Assembly (NCBI RefSeq): GCF_011058165.1
Contig: NZ_JAALEG010000009.1
Location: 53,262 to 117,261, forward strand
Reading direction: 5' to 3'
Length of the DNA stretch: 64,000 nucleotides
Source of the DNA: Rhodococcus aetherivorans
Lineage (GTDB): Bacteria > Actinomycetota > Actinomycetes > Mycobacteriales > Mycobacteriaceae
Shown here: piece after piece, positions 51,201-60,227 of the stretch
How positions within the stretch are numbered: the stretch's first letter is position 1
How the letters are laid out: the number at the start of each line of letters is the position of its first letter
Notes under the pieces: generated by a model
Told to the model about the DNA's origin: nothing
The model's database searches: none
Seen by the model: only the letters and a program-made list of their open reading frames with translations
Program-made: the position numbers and the translations under genes

Positions 51201-52243
51201 CGGGCCCCCACGAGGTCGAGTCGGTACGAGGCGCCGCCGAGCAGACGCGCCAGATCCTTTGCGGTCGAGGAATAGCGATGCAGCGGATAGGTCTCGTCCA
51301 CACCGAGACCGCCGTGCAGGTGGTGCAGCACGCGCACGGCGGGCGGCAGCTCCGTGGCGATCCAGTACGCCGCGACGTCGAGGTCGTCGTCCGCGGCGGC
51401 GCTGCGGGCGTCCTGCGCGACCCGCCAGGCCGCGGCGAGCGCGGCGACGTGCAGGGTGCGGGAGGTGACGTAGACGTCGGCGATCTGCTGGGCCACCGCC
51501 TGGAAGGCGGCGAGCGGCTTGCCGAACTGGTGCCGGGTGCTCACGTGCTGTGCGGTGAGCTGCGTTGCGCCCGAAAGCAGTCCGTCCGCGTAGGCGCCGA
51601 CCGCCGCGAGGGCGAGGCGGTACAGGACGGCGACGTCGGCGGCCGGGTCGGCGCCGTCGCCGAGGAGCAGGCCCGGCGCGGACGCGAGCCGCACGGAGCA
51701 CTCGGGGGTGTGCGCCGACGACGGGCTCTCGGTCAGGGTCACGCCCGGTGCCGTGGGTTCGACGGCGATCACACCGGCGTCGGTGGGCACCAGGATCTTT
51801 CGCGACGTCGCCGCGTAGGGCACGCCGACGAAGTGCCCGGTGACGGCGTGGCGTTCGCCGTCGGGTACCGCCGTGGCGGCGGGGGACGCCGGGAAGGCGC
51901 GGCCGACCTCGGCGAGGGCGGCGGTGAGGACGGCGCCGTCGGCGACGCCCGCGAGCAGCTCGTCCTGCTGCGTGTCGGCGGCGAGGATCCGGACGGGCAG
52001 CACACCGAAGCCGAGGGTGGCCAGGGCGGGGACGGGTGCGGCACGTCGCCCGATCTCGGTGAGCAGTGCGGTGACCTCGGCGACGCCGAGGTCGTCGCCG
52101 CCGAGCCGCGCGGGCAGGGCGAGGGAGAGGAGGTCGGCGTCGGCGAGGGCGCGCCACAGTTCGTCCGGCCTCAGGTCGCGGGCGAGCAGGTCGACGGCGA
52201 CCTGGGCCACGGCCTCCTGCGTGTCGTCACGAGCGAAGTCCAC
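51185..52243 (-). CDS. fadE28: Acyl-CoA dehydrogenase ChsE1 (FadE28)
   Basis: A 352-residue acyl-CoA dehydrogenase subunit, shorter and more divergent than FadE29. STRHQFGKPLAAFQAVAQQI and HHLHGGLGVDETYPLHRYSS are the recognisable C-terminal ACAD segments. In the ChsE1/ChsE2 complex this type of subunit contributes to flavin binding but is thought to lack the catalytic base. GTG start at 52243, preceded by GAAGGTGGAAAC. It is the first gene of the ltp2 operon; a perfect KstR box lies 16 bases upstream. Confidence 0.9.
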   Translation of the reverse strand: MDFARDDTQEAVAQVAVDLLARDLRPDELWRALADADLLSLALPARLGGDDLGVAEVTALLTEIGRRAAPVPALATLGFGVLPVRILAADTQQDELLAGVADGAVLTAALAEVGRAFPASPAATAVPDGERHAVTGHFVGVPYAATSRKILVPTDAGVIAVEPTAPGVTLTESPSSAHTPECSVRLASAPGLLLGDGADPAADVAVLYRLALAAVGAYADGLLSGATQLTAQHVSTRHQFGKPLAAFQAVAQQIADVYVTSRTLHVAALAAAWRVAQDARSAAADDDLDVAAYWIATELPPAVRVLHHLHGGLGVDETYPLHRYSSTAKDLARLLGGASYRLDLVGARCSSI

Positions 52244-52258
52244 GTTTCCACCTTCGAT

Positions 52259-52272
52259 TAGAACGTGTTCTA
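52259..52272. promoter_or_regulatory. KstR operator upstream of the fadE28-ltp2 operon
   Basis: TAGAACGTGTTCTA is a perfect 14-base palindrome and fits TnnAACnnGTTnnA. It lies between fadE28 and the fadE34 stop, so it controls the five-gene side-chain operon. The same 14 bases occur at 54489. Confidence 0.9.
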
Positions 52273-52308
52273 GTTGTATCACCTCGGCAGGGCGGGTGGA
52301 AGCACCCG

Positions 52309-54453
52309 TCAGCCGCGCGGCAGGCCCAGCAGGCGCTCCGCCGCGAGGGTGAGCAGGATCTGCTCGGTGCCGCCGGCGATCGTCAGGCAGCGCGTGTTGA
52401 GGAACTCGCGCGCGAGGGGGCCCTCGACCCAGCCGGCCGCACCGGCGAGATCCAACGCGAGCTCCGCGGTGTCCTGGCGCTGCCGCACGCCGATCAGCTT
52501 GCGCACGCTCGACGCCGGGCCGGGGTCCTGACCGTCGAGCTGCGCGAGGGTGGTCCGCAGCTCGAGCAGCGACCCGGCCGTGGCCTCGGCGACGAGCCCG
52601 CCGATCCGGTCCTCGGCGACCGGGTCGCCGGGTGCCACCAGGTCCAGCAGTTGCTCGACCGCCTTCCCCAGCGAGGATCCGCCGCTCATCGCGACCCGTT
52701 CGTTGGCGAGCGTGGTGCGGGCGAGCTTCCACCCGCCGCCGAGCGGGCCGACGACGCACTCGTCGGGGACGAACACGCCGTCGAGGAACACCTCGTTGAA
52801 GAGCGCGTCGCCGGTGATCTCCCGAAGCGGCGAGACGGTGATGCCCGCGGACTTCATGTCGACGAGGAAGTAGGTGATGCCCTTGTGCTTCGGGGCGTCG
52901 CGGTCGGTGCGGGCCAGGCAGATCGCCCAGTCGGCCTCCTGGGCCAGCGAGGTCCACACCTTCTGCCCCTGCAGGCGCCAGCCCCCGTCGACCTTCTCCG
53001 CGGCGGTGCGCAGCGACGCCAGGTCGGATCCGGCGCCCGGCTCCGAGAACAGCTGACACCAGACGATCTCACCGCGCAGGGTCGGCAGGGCGAAGCGGTC
53101 GATCTGCTCGGCGGTGCCGTGCTCGAGGATGGTGGGCACGGCCCACCACCCGATCACCAGATCGGGCCGGTCCACGCCGGCGGCCGCGAGTTCCTCCTCG
53201 ATGAGGATCTGCTGCGCGGCGTGCGCGCCCCGGCCGTACGGCGGCGGCCAGTGCGGGGCCAGGAACCCGGCCTCGGCGAGCGCGGCCCGCCGCTGCGGTC
53301 CGGGCCGGTCGAGGAGCTGCGCGATCTCGGCACGGATGCGCACGCGTTCGTCGTCGAAGGCGCTCAGGTCGACGGTGAGGTGACGGCGGGCGCCGGAGCG
53401 GGCGAGGCCGGCGACCCGGGCCCGCCACGCGGCGGAGCCGCCGAGCAGCTGACGGGTGACGACGGCGCGGCGCAGGTACAGGTGGGCGTCGTGCTCCCAC
53501 GTGAAGCCGATACCACCGAGCACCTGGATGGCATCCTTGGCGTTCTGCACGGCGGCGTCGAGGGCGACGGCGGTCGCGACGGCCGCGGCCAGGGGCAGTT
53601 CGTGCGGGGCCGCGTCGGCCGCCACGGCGGCGTCCCAGGCCGCCGCGCGGATCTTCTCGGTACGGCAGAGCATCTCGGCACACAGATGCTTGATCGCCTG
53701 GAACGAGCCGATGGGCTTGCCGAACTGTTCGCGGATCTTGGCGTACTCGACGGCCGTGGCCAGGGCCCAGCCGGCGACGCCGGCGAGTTCGGCGGCGGCG
53801 AGCGTGGCGGCGAGGTCGCGCACCAGGCCTACCGGGACGCAGACGACCCGGTCGGTGGTGACGGCGACGCCGGCGAGCCGCACGCGGGCGAGCGCCCGCG
53901 ACTTGTCGAGGGTGTCGAGGGGTTCGAGGTTCAGTCCGGGGGTGTCGGCGTCGAGCAGCGCCCAGCGTTCGGTCCCGCCGTCGGTGCCGATGCGGACCAG
54001 GACCGCGACGCCCGGCTCGCCGCCGAGCGCCGGGCCCGCGTCGCCGTCGAGGTCGTACCCGCCCTCCCGGGTCGTCGCGGTGAGCGCGCCGTCCAATGCG
54101 ACGGCGGTCGGCAGGGCGCCCTCGGCCAGGAGTTCCGTCCACTTGGCGCCGTCGGTGCCGGCGGCGCGGCCGAAGACGAGCGCGGCCAGGGCGGTGGGAA
54201 GGACGGGGCCCGTCGCGAGGTGGTGCGCAGCCTGTTCGAGCATCGTCGCCAGGTCGACGACGCCGGCGCCGGCGCCGCCCGCGGCCTCGGGCACGGCGAC
54301 GGCGAAGATTCCGAGGTCGGCGAGCGATTCCCACCCCGGCCGCCACATGGTCGCCGGTCGTTCGCGTAGGTTCTGGATCGGCGCTGTGGCGCGCGCCCAG
54401 GCCTGTACAGAGGCCTGCGCGGCCTGCTGTTCCTCGGTGGTGGCAATGCTCAC
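52309..54453 (-). CDS. fadE34: Fused two-domain acyl-CoA dehydrogenase ChsE3 (FadE34)
   Basis: A 714-residue protein made of two acyl-CoA dehydrogenase halves. The first half ends around residue 355 with AVEYAKIREQFGKPIGSFQA and LGGIGFTWEHDAHLYLRRAV. The second half begins near 370 and includes WCQLFSEPGAGSDLASLRTA, GQKVWTSLAQEADWAICLAR and TRCLTIAGGTEQILLTLAAE at its end. In M. tuberculosis FadE34 (ChsE3) dehydrogenates the five-carbon sterol side-chain CoA ester and related bile-acid types. GTG start at 54453 with AAAGGCGG upstream. It is divergent from kstR over a shared KstR box, as in M. tuberculosis. Confidence 0.9.
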   Translation of the reverse strand: MSIATTEEQQAAQASVQAWARATAPIQNLRERPATMWRPGWESLADLGIFAVAVPEAAGGAGAGVVDLATMLEQAAHHLATGPVLPTALAALVFGRAAGTDGAKWTELLAEGALPTAVALDGALTATTREGGYDLDGDAGPALGGEPGVAVLVRIGTDGGTERWALLDADTPGLNLEPLDTLDKSRALARVRLAGVAVTTDRVVCVPVGLVRDLAATLAAAELAGVAGWALATAVEYAKIREQFGKPIGSFQAIKHLCAEMLCRTEKIRAAAWDAAVAADAAPHELPLAAAVATAVALDAAVQNAKDAIQVLGGIGFTWEHDAHLYLRRAVVTRQLLGGSAAWRARVAGLARSGARRHLTVDLSAFDDERVRIRAEIAQLLDRPGPQRRAALAEAGFLAPHWPPPYGRGAHAAQQILIEEELAAAGVDRPDLVIGWWAVPTILEHGTAEQIDRFALPTLRGEIVWCQLFSEPGAGSDLASLRTAAEKVDGGWRLQGQKVWTSLAQEADWAICLARTDRDAPKHKGITYFLVDMKSAGITVSPLREITGDALFNEVFLDGVFVPDECVVGPLGGGWKLARTTLANERVAMSGGSSLGKAVEQLLDLVAPGDPVAEDRIGGLVAEATAGSLLELRTTLAQLDGQDPGPASSVRKLIGVRQRQDTAELALDLAGAAGWVEGPLAREFLNTRCLTIAGGTEQILLTLAAERLLGLPRG

Positions 54454-54488
54454 AGCGGGTTTCCGCCTTTCGGGAATGACACGATGCC

Positions 54489-54502
54489 TAGAACGTGTTC
54501 TA
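54489..54502. promoter_or_regulatory. KstR operator between fadE34 and kstR
   Basis: TAGAACGTGTTCTA, a perfect palindrome identical to the box at 52259. It lies 35 bases from the fadE34 start and 43 bases from the kstR start, consistent with repression of fadE34 and autorepression of kstR. Confidence 0.92.
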
Positions 54503-54545
54503 ATATGACAGCCGGTTCAGAGTCAAGGCAGAGGAAGACATCTCG

Positions 54546-55211
54546 ATGACGACATCGTCCCGCTCACGTTCCACCGGCGGCGGCGGAACTCTGACCGCCC
54601 TCACCGAGGACGATCTCAGTTCCAACGCCCAGAAGGAACGGCGCAAGCGGATACTCGACGCCACCCTGGCGCTCGCCTCCAAGGGTGGGTACGAGGCCGT
54701 ACAGATGCGCTCCGTCGCCGAGAAGGCCGACGTGGCCGTCGGCACCCTGTACCGGTACTTCCCCTCGAAGGTGCACCTGCTCGTCTCGGCCCTCGGCCGC
54801 GAGTTCGCGCGCATCGAGGGCAAGGGCAAGATCCCCCCGGGCCACACGCCGCTCGAGCGGATGCAACTGATCCTGAGCCTGATCACGAAGGCGATGCAAC
54901 GTGACCCGCTGCTCACCGAAGCCATGACCCGGGCGTTCATGTTCGCCGACGCCTCGGCCGCCGCCGAGGTCGATCAGGTCGGCCTGCTCATGGACCGGCT
55001 CTTCGCCCGCGCGATGAACGAGGGCGAGCCCACCGAGGAGGAACTGGCGATCGCCCGCGTCATCAGCGACGTGTGGTTGTCGAACCTCGTGGCGTGGCTG
55101 ACGCGGCGCTCGTCCGCGACCGACGTCGCGCGCCGGCTGGAGCTGACCGTCGAACTGCTGCTCGGCGACGGATCGCAGCGTCCGGCCTCGATTCCGGTCC
55201 AGGAAGGCTGA
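54546..55211 (+). CDS. kstR: Cholesterol-regulon repressor KstR (TetR family)
   Basis: A 221-residue TetR repressor strikingly like M. tuberculosis KstR (Rv3574). The helix-turn-helix region reads ERRKRILDATLALASKGGYE then AVQMRSVAEKADVAVGTLYR-YFPSKVHLLVSALGREF. RDPLLTEAMTRAFMFADASA, EVDQVGLLMDRLFARAMNEG and RVISDVWLSNLVAWLTRRSS form the ligand domain. KstR is released from DNA by CoA thioesters of cholesterol metabolites. AGGAAGA precedes the ATG. Its own promoter carries a perfect box, and two more boxes in the window mark its local targets. A 15-residue Ser/Gly/Thr-rich N-terminal extension is present. Confidence 0.93.
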   Translation: MTTSSRSRSTGGGGTLTALTEDDLSSNAQKERRKRILDATLALASKGGYEAVQMRSVAEKADVAVGTLYRYFPSKVHLLVSALGREFARIEGKGKIPPGHTPLERMQLILSLITKAMQRDPLLTEAMTRAFMFADASAAAEVDQVGLLMDRLFARAMNEGEPTEEELAIARVISDVWLSNLVAWLTRRSSATDVARRLELTVELLLGDGSQRPASIPVQEG

Positions 55212-55305
55212 CCTGCGCCGCGAGGAGCGGAACTGTAACGGGAAACACGTCCCGAACCGGACAGGGGAGACGACGCCGGGCGCCGGATCACCTACCTTTG
55301 AGTGA

Positions 55306-57903
55306 GTGAGCGCCCAAGACCTCCCGATCGACCTGCGCCGCGCCCTCGTCGCGCTGGCGCGGACCCCGCGGCTCCTCGTGGCCTCCGACTACGACGGTAC
55401 CGTCGCGCCGATCGTCTCGGATCCGGACAAGGCGTTCCCGAACGCCGAGTCGGTCCGCGCCCTGCGCGCGCTCGCCGGCTTGCCGTCCACGGCCGCAGCC
55501 GTGATCTCCGGTCGCGCCCTGAAGGATCTCGCGGCCCTGTCCCGCCTGCCCGCCGAGGTGCAGCTCGTCGGCAGCCACGGCTCGGAGTTCGACATCGGCT
55601 TCGTCCACGCCATCGACAGCGACGCCCGGCAGCTGCTGCGCGATATCGTCGCCGAGCTCGAGGCGATCGCCGCCCGCTACGACGGCGTGCACGTCGAGGC
55701 GAAGCCGGCCAGTGCCGCGCTGCACGTGCGCAACGCCGACCCGGCCGACGCCGAGCTGGCACTGTCGCTGGTCCGCGGCGACCTCGCCCGGCACCCGGGT
55801 GTGCAGGTCACCGAGGGCAAGGCCGTCATCGAGCTGGCGGTCGTGCCCACCGACAAGGGCCACGCGCTGGACATCATCCGGCACCAGGAATCGGCGAGCG
55901 CCGCGGTCTTCTTCGGCGACGACGTGACGGACGAGAAGGCCTTCGCCTCCCTCCACGGCCCGGACGTGGGCGTCAAGGTCGGGGACGGCGAGACCGCCGC
56001 CCAGTACCGGATCGGCACGGTCGAGGACGTCGCGGCCGCGCTGGCGTTCCTGCTCGACCAGCGCCGCACGTGGCTCTCGGGCGCGGAGGCCTGCCCGATC
56101 GAGCGGCTGACGATGCTGGCGAGCCCGCGCTCGAAGGCGCTGCTGACGCCGGACGGAACGGTGACGTGGCTGTGTCACCCCGAGCCGGATTCCGCGGCGG
56201 TGTTCGCGCATCTGCTCGGCGGCGAACCGGCCGGGCACTTCACCATCGGTCCGAGCCGGGAGGCCCTGCCCCTGAGCCAGCGCTACATCGACGGCACCAT
56301 GACGGCGGTGACCCGCTGGGCGAGCCTCGCGGTGATCGACTACCTTCCGCACGACGTCGAACCGGGCCGCACCGACCTGACCCGGGTCATCACCGGCAAG
56401 GCCAAGGCGGTGGTCACGTTCGCGCCGCGCCCCGAGTTCGGACAGGGCCAGGTCGGGCTCGAACCCGTGGCCGACGGCCTGCGGGTACTCGGATTCAACG
56501 AGCCGTACGTGCTGCGCTCCCCCGGCGTCGAGTGGAACATCACCACCGACGGCGCCCATCAGACCGCGCACGCCGTCGTCGATCCGTCCGACAGCGACAT
56601 CATCCTCGAATTCCGTTGCGGCACCGATGATATCGGCCCACACCCCGTCGCGGAGGTGCAGCGGCGCGCGTCCGCGGAGGAGTACTGGTGGAAGTGGGCG
56701 GCGGGCCTGGACCTGCCGCCGCTCAAGCGGGACCTGATGAAGCGGTCGGCGCTGACTCTGCGCGGCCTCGTGCACGCACCGACGGGATCCATCATGGCGG
56801 CCGCGACCACGTCGCTGCCCGAGGAGATGGGCGGCGTCCGCAACTGGGACTACCGCTACTGCTGGCTCCGTGACGCCGCCCTGACCGCGCATGCCCTGGT
56901 GAGCGTCGGGTCGCTCGCCGAGGCGGATGCCTATCTGGACTGGGTGCACCGGGTGCTCGACACCGTGCCGGGCCCCGAGCGCCTGCACCCGCTGTACACG
57001 CTGGCCGGCGGCGCGCTGCCGCCCGAGGCCGTCATCGACACGCTGCCCGGCTACGCCGGCTCCCGGCCCGTCCGGGTCGGCAACGCCGCGAGCCAGCAGG
57101 TCCAGCTCGACGTGTTCGGCCCGATCGTGGACCTGATCTCGGCGCTGGCGCACCGCCGCGAGGAGCGCGGCGTCCCGCACGATCAGGCCCTCACCGACCG
57201 GGACTGGGAGCTGGTGTGTGCCATGGTCACCGCCGTGGAATGCCGCTGGTTCGAGCCCGACCACGGCATCTGGGAGATCCGCGACAACCCGCGCCACCAC
57301 GTGTACTCGAAGGTCATGGGCTGGCTGACCGTGGACCGCGCGCTGACGCTGGCCGAGAAGTTCGGGCGCACCGCCGGCGACAACTGGGCCGGGCTGCGCG
57401 CCGAGATCGCGGAGGAGGTGCTGGAGAAGGGCTGGAACGAGGACGTCTGCTCCTACACCGCGGCCTACGACGGCACCGATCTCGACGCGGCGACGCTGTT
57501 CATCGGCCTGTCCGGGCTCATCGACCCCGAGGACCCGCGGTTCCACGCGACGGTCGTCGCGACGGAGGCGGAGCTGCGCAGCGGTTCGACGGTGTACCGC
57601 TACCTGCACGACGACGGCCTGCCCGGAACCGAGGGCGGCTTCCACCTGTGCGCGGCGTGGCTGGTGGAGGCATATCTCCTCGTCGGCGCCCGTCCGCAGG
57701 CGGAGGCGCTGTTCGCACAGCTCGTCGACGCGGCGGGGCCCACGGGGCTGCTCAGCGAGGAGTACGACCCGGTGGCGGAGCGGTCACTCGGCAACCATCC
57801 CCAGGCGTACAGCCACCTCGGGCTGCTGCGGTGCGCCCAGCTGCTCGCGGCGGCGCCGGCGGAGGCGGATCGGACGCTGTCGGTCGTCGATCACTCGGCG
57901 TAG
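55306..57903 (+). CDS. Trehalose-6-phosphatase - GH15 trehalase-like fusion
   Basis: An 865-residue two-domain protein. Residues 1-250 are a trehalose-6-phosphate phosphatase (ASDYDGTVAPIV with Asp28/Asp30, ISGRALKDL, GDDVTDEKAF). Residues about 255-865 are a glycoside-hydrolase-15 domain: GGVRNWDYRYCWLRDAALTA binds the substrate, and the carboxylates in GIWEIRD and LLSEEYDP fit the general acid and base. GH15 members in actinobacteria include trehalases and glucoamylases. One chain could dephosphorylate trehalose-6-phosphate and hydrolyse the product to glucose. GTG at 55306 has no ribosome binding site; TACCTT ends 7 bases upstream, so a leaderless mRNA is likely. It converges on a LacI gene, with a 13-base overlap. 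Confidence 0.87.
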   Translation: MSAQDLPIDLRRALVALARTPRLLVASDYDGTVAPIVSDPDKAFPNAESVRALRALAGLPSTAAAVISGRALKDLAALSRLPAEVQLVGSHGSEFDIGFVHAIDSDARQLLRDIVAELEAIAARYDGVHVEAKPASAALHVRNADPADAELALSLVRGDLARHPGVQVTEGKAVIELAVVPTDKGHALDIIRHQESASAAVFFGDDVTDEKAFASLHGPDVGVKVGDGETAAQYRIGTVEDVAAALAFLLDQRRTWLSGAEACPIERLTMLASPRSKALLTPDGTVTWLCHPEPDSAAVFAHLLGGEPAGHFTIGPSREALPLSQRYIDGTMTAVTRWASLAVIDYLPHDVEPGRTDLTRVITGKAKAVVTFAPRPEFGQGQVGLEPVADGLRVLGFNEPYVLRSPGVEWNITTDGAHQTAHAVVDPSDSDIILEFRCGTDDIGPHPVAEVQRRASAEEYWWKWAAGLDLPPLKRDLMKRSALTLRGLVHAPTGSIMAAATTSLPEEMGGVRNWDYRYCWLRDAALTAHALVSVGSLAEADAYLDWVHRVLDTVPGPERLHPLYTLAGGALPPEAVIDTLPGYAGSRPVRVGNAASQQVQLDVFGPIVDLISALAHRREERGVPHDQALTDRDWELVCAMVTAVECRWFEPDHGIWEIRDNPRHHVYSKVMGWLTVDRALTLAEKFGRTAGDNWAGLRAEIAEEVLEKGWNEDVCSYTAAYDGTDLDAATLFIGLSGLIDPEDPRFHATVVATEAELRSGSTVYRYLHDDGLPGTEGGFHLCAAWLVEAYLLVGARPQAEALFAQLVDAAGPTGLLSEEYDPVAERSLGNHPQAYSHLGLLRCAQLLAAAPAEADRTLSVVDHSA

Positions 57904-59000
57904 ATCGACGTCTCGTCGTGCACGCCGGTGGTCTGGCCGATGAGCAGTTCCGTCGCAAGGGTTTCCACCGTCGCGACCCCGGAGTGTGACGGCGCGGCCA
58001 TGAGCAGGGCGCCGGTGCGCCGGCCCTTCTCCTCCTGAGGCTGGCGCACGGTGGTCACGCCCTCGCGCAGGGCCTCGCCGATCCCGTCGAAGCCGGTGAT
58101 CGACAACCGTCCGGGGACCTCGAGGCCGGCGCTGCGTGCCCACGCCAGCGCGCCGAGCGCGAGGACGTCGGTGGTGCACATCAGGGCGGTGATCGCCGGG
58201 TTCGCCGCCAGCGCCTGCGCGGCGGCGGACGCACCGTCCTCCGCGGTGTGCGCGTAGCGCTCGACGACCGTGAGGCTCGCGGAGTCGAGGCCGGCCGCGC
58301 GCAGGGCCTCCTGCACGCCCAGGATCCGCTCGTGCTGCACGTGGAAGCGGTCGGACTCGAAGCGGGCGGGGTCGACGACACCGTCGTGCCGGTCGCGGCC
58401 GAGTCGCATGCACAGCACGCCGATCCGGCGGTGGCCGAGGGCGATGAGGTGCTCGGCGAGCCGGCGCATCGCGCCTCGGTCGTCGATGCCGACCAGGGGC
58501 GCGCTCGCGATGCCGCGGGGCTGGTCGCACACCACCAGGGGCAGGTTCCGTTCGAGGACGGCGGCGAGATACAGATCGTCGGACGGAACCGAGTAGACGA
58601 CGAAGCCGTCGACCGCCGCGCCGTGCACGACCTGCGCTGCCTCCTCCTCGTCGCGTTCCGGTCCGGCGGGGATGAGCAGAAGGCCCTCGCCGGCGGCCTC
58701 GCAGGATTCGGAGAGGCCGGACAGGAAGCTCATCGCGGCCGGGTCCCGGAACGAATAGCTCAGCGCCTCGGTGAGCAGCACGCCCACGGCCCCGGCCCGG
58801 CGGGTGCGCAGGGATCGGGCCATCGGGTCCGGACCGGCGTAGCCGCGACGCTTGGCGACCTCGAGGATCTGCTCGCGAAGCTCGGCGGACAGCTGGTCCG
58901 GCCGGTTGTAGGCGTTGGAGACGGTGGTGCGGGAGATCTTCAGCTCGGCAGCGATCGACGCCAGGGTGGCCTGGGGACGCGGCTGACGAGACCTGGGCAT
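57891..59000 (-). CDS. LacI-family regulator
   Basis: A 369-residue LacI-type repressor. The helix-turn-helix and hinge helix are at residues 10-65 (TLASIAAELKISRTTVSNAY, QILEVAKRRGYAGPDPMARS). The periplasmic-binding-like domain contains GVLLTEALSYSFRDPAA, VGIDDRGAMRRLAEHLIALG and LSITGFDGIGEALREGVTTV. The ligand is probably a sugar. Its end overlaps the end of the OtsB/GH15 gene by 13 bases. Its nearest divergent neighbour is znuA, whose zinc role makes it an unlikely target. Confidence 0.88.
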   Translation of the reverse strand: MPRSRQPRPQATLASIAAELKISRTTVSNAYNRPDQLSAELREQILEVAKRRGYAGPDPMARSLRTRRAGAVGVLLTEALSYSFRDPAAMSFLSGLSESCEAAGEGLLLIPAGPERDEEEAAQVVHGAAVDGFVVYSVPSDDLYLAAVLERNLPLVVCDQPRGIASAPLVGIDDRGAMRRLAEHLIALGHRRIGVLCMRLGRDRHDGVVDPARFESDRFHVQHERILGVQEALRAAGLDSASLTVVERYAHTAEDGASAAAQALAANPAITALMCTTDVLALGALAWARSAGLEVPGRLSITGFDGIGEALREGVTTVRQPQEEKGRRTGALLMAAPSHSGVATVETLATELLIGQTTGVHDETSIYAE

Positions 59001-59069
59001 GAACGGACGGTAGCGGGTCCGCGCCGCGGCGACGAATCGGGCCGGATGGGCGCAGATCCGGACATCCGC

Positions 59070-59094
59070 TAAAGTGGAACGGTAACGGTTTCCA
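59070..59094 (+). promoter_or_regulatory. znuA promoter with candidate Zur-type palindrome
   Basis: A -10-like TAAAGT (59070-59075) is followed directly by TGGAACGGTAACGGTTTCCA (59075-59094), an inverted repeat with 5-base arms TGGAA/TTCCA. Actinobacterial Zur boxes are AT-richer (TGAAAA...TTTTCA), so the match is partial. Its position just upstream of a zinc importer makes Zur control likely. Confidence 0.45.
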
Positions 59095-59156
59095 ATAAGG
59101 TGGGAACCGCGACCTCCCCGGCCCTCCGGCCGAACGTGATCACAGGAGATGGAACC

Positions 59157-60197
59157 GTGCGACTGCCCCGCCGAATGCGCGCCGCCACCGCGACCGTGGG
59201 CTTGACCTGCGCCGCCGCGCTCACCCTCGCCGCCTGCGGCAGCGACTCGGGGGACGGGGCGGGCACCGGCTCCGGCGAGATCCGCATCGTCGCGTCCACC
59301 AACGTGTGGGGCTCGGTCGCGCAGGCCGTCGCCGGGGACCGCGCCCAGGTGCAGTCGCTGATCACCGAGCCCTCCGCCGACCCGCACTCGTACGAGGCCA
59401 GCCCCGCCGACGCCGCCGCCATCAGCGACGCCACCCTCGTCGTCTACAACGGCGGCGGCTACGACCAGTTCGTCGACGACATCCTCGAGTCCACCGGAAC
59501 CGACACCGCCACGGTCGACGCCCTCGCGTTGTTCGAGTCCGGCACCGGAAGCGACCTCGAGGACGGCCACGACCACTCGGGCGGCACCGCACCCGAGGGC
59601 GACACCCACGAGGGTGAGACCCATGCCGCCGAGGACGGCGACGCGCACGCCGGGCACGACCACAGCGGCATCAACGAGCACGTCTGGTACGACCTGGCCG
59701 CCGCCGACGCCGTCGCGCACACCGTCGCCGACCGGCTGGCCGAACTGGATCCGGCCGGGGCCGACACCTACCGCGCCAACGCCGAGGCCTTCCACTCGCA
59801 GCTGCACGAGGTCACCGACGTGACCGCCGAGATCGCCGCCGCGCACGCGAACACCCCCGTCGCGCAGACCGAATCCATCGGCTACTACCTCGTCACGTCC
59901 GCGAAGCTCGAGGACCGGACGCCCGCCGACTTCACCAACGCCGTCGAGAACGGCACCGACCCGTCGCCCGCCGCGATCGCCGCGACCCGCCAGCTGCTCC
60001 TCGACAAGCAGGTCGCCGTCCTGCTCCACAACCCGCAGACCGAGGACAAGGTCAGCCGCGACATGCGGGCGACCGCGGAATCCGCGGGCATCCCCGTCGT
60101 CGAAGTTGTGGAGACCCTGCCCGCGGGCGTGGACTACATTCAGTGGCAGAAGCAGACGGCCGAGGCGCTCGCCGCCGCCCTCGACGCCGCCCGCTGA
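59157..60197 (+). CDS. znuA: Zinc ABC transporter substrate-binding lipoprotein
   Basis: A 346-residue cluster A-I binding protein. The lipobox LAAC follows a Tat- or Sec-type N-terminus (RLPRRMRAAT). Zinc ligands typical of ZnuA are visible: His in DPHSYEASPAD, the His/Asp/Glu-rich loop between about residues 140 and 180 (DGHDHSGG, THEGETHAAEDGDAHAGHDH) and the second conserved His in EHVWYD. It captures zinc outside the membrane for ZnuBC. GTG at 59157 is preceded by AGGAGATGG; a longer start is less likely. It is followed by znuC after 30 bases. Confidence 0.9.
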   Translation: MRLPRRMRAATATVGLTCAAALTLAACGSDSGDGAGTGSGEIRIVASTNVWGSVAQAVAGDRAQVQSLITEPSADPHSYEASPADAAAISDATLVVYNGGGYDQFVDDILESTGTDTATVDALALFESGTGSDLEDGHDHSGGTAPEGDTHEGETHAAEDGDAHAGHDHSGINEHVWYDLAAADAVAHTVADRLAELDPAGADTYRANAEAFHSQLHEVTDVTAEIAAAHANTPVAQTESIGYYLVTSAKLEDRTPADFTNAVENGTDPSPAAIAATRQLLLDKQVAVLLHNPQTEDKVSRDMRATAESAGIPVVEVVETLPAGVDYIQWQKQTAEALAAALDAAR

Positions 60198-60227
60198 CCC
60201 TTCGAGCAGGGCAAGGACATCACTCCC

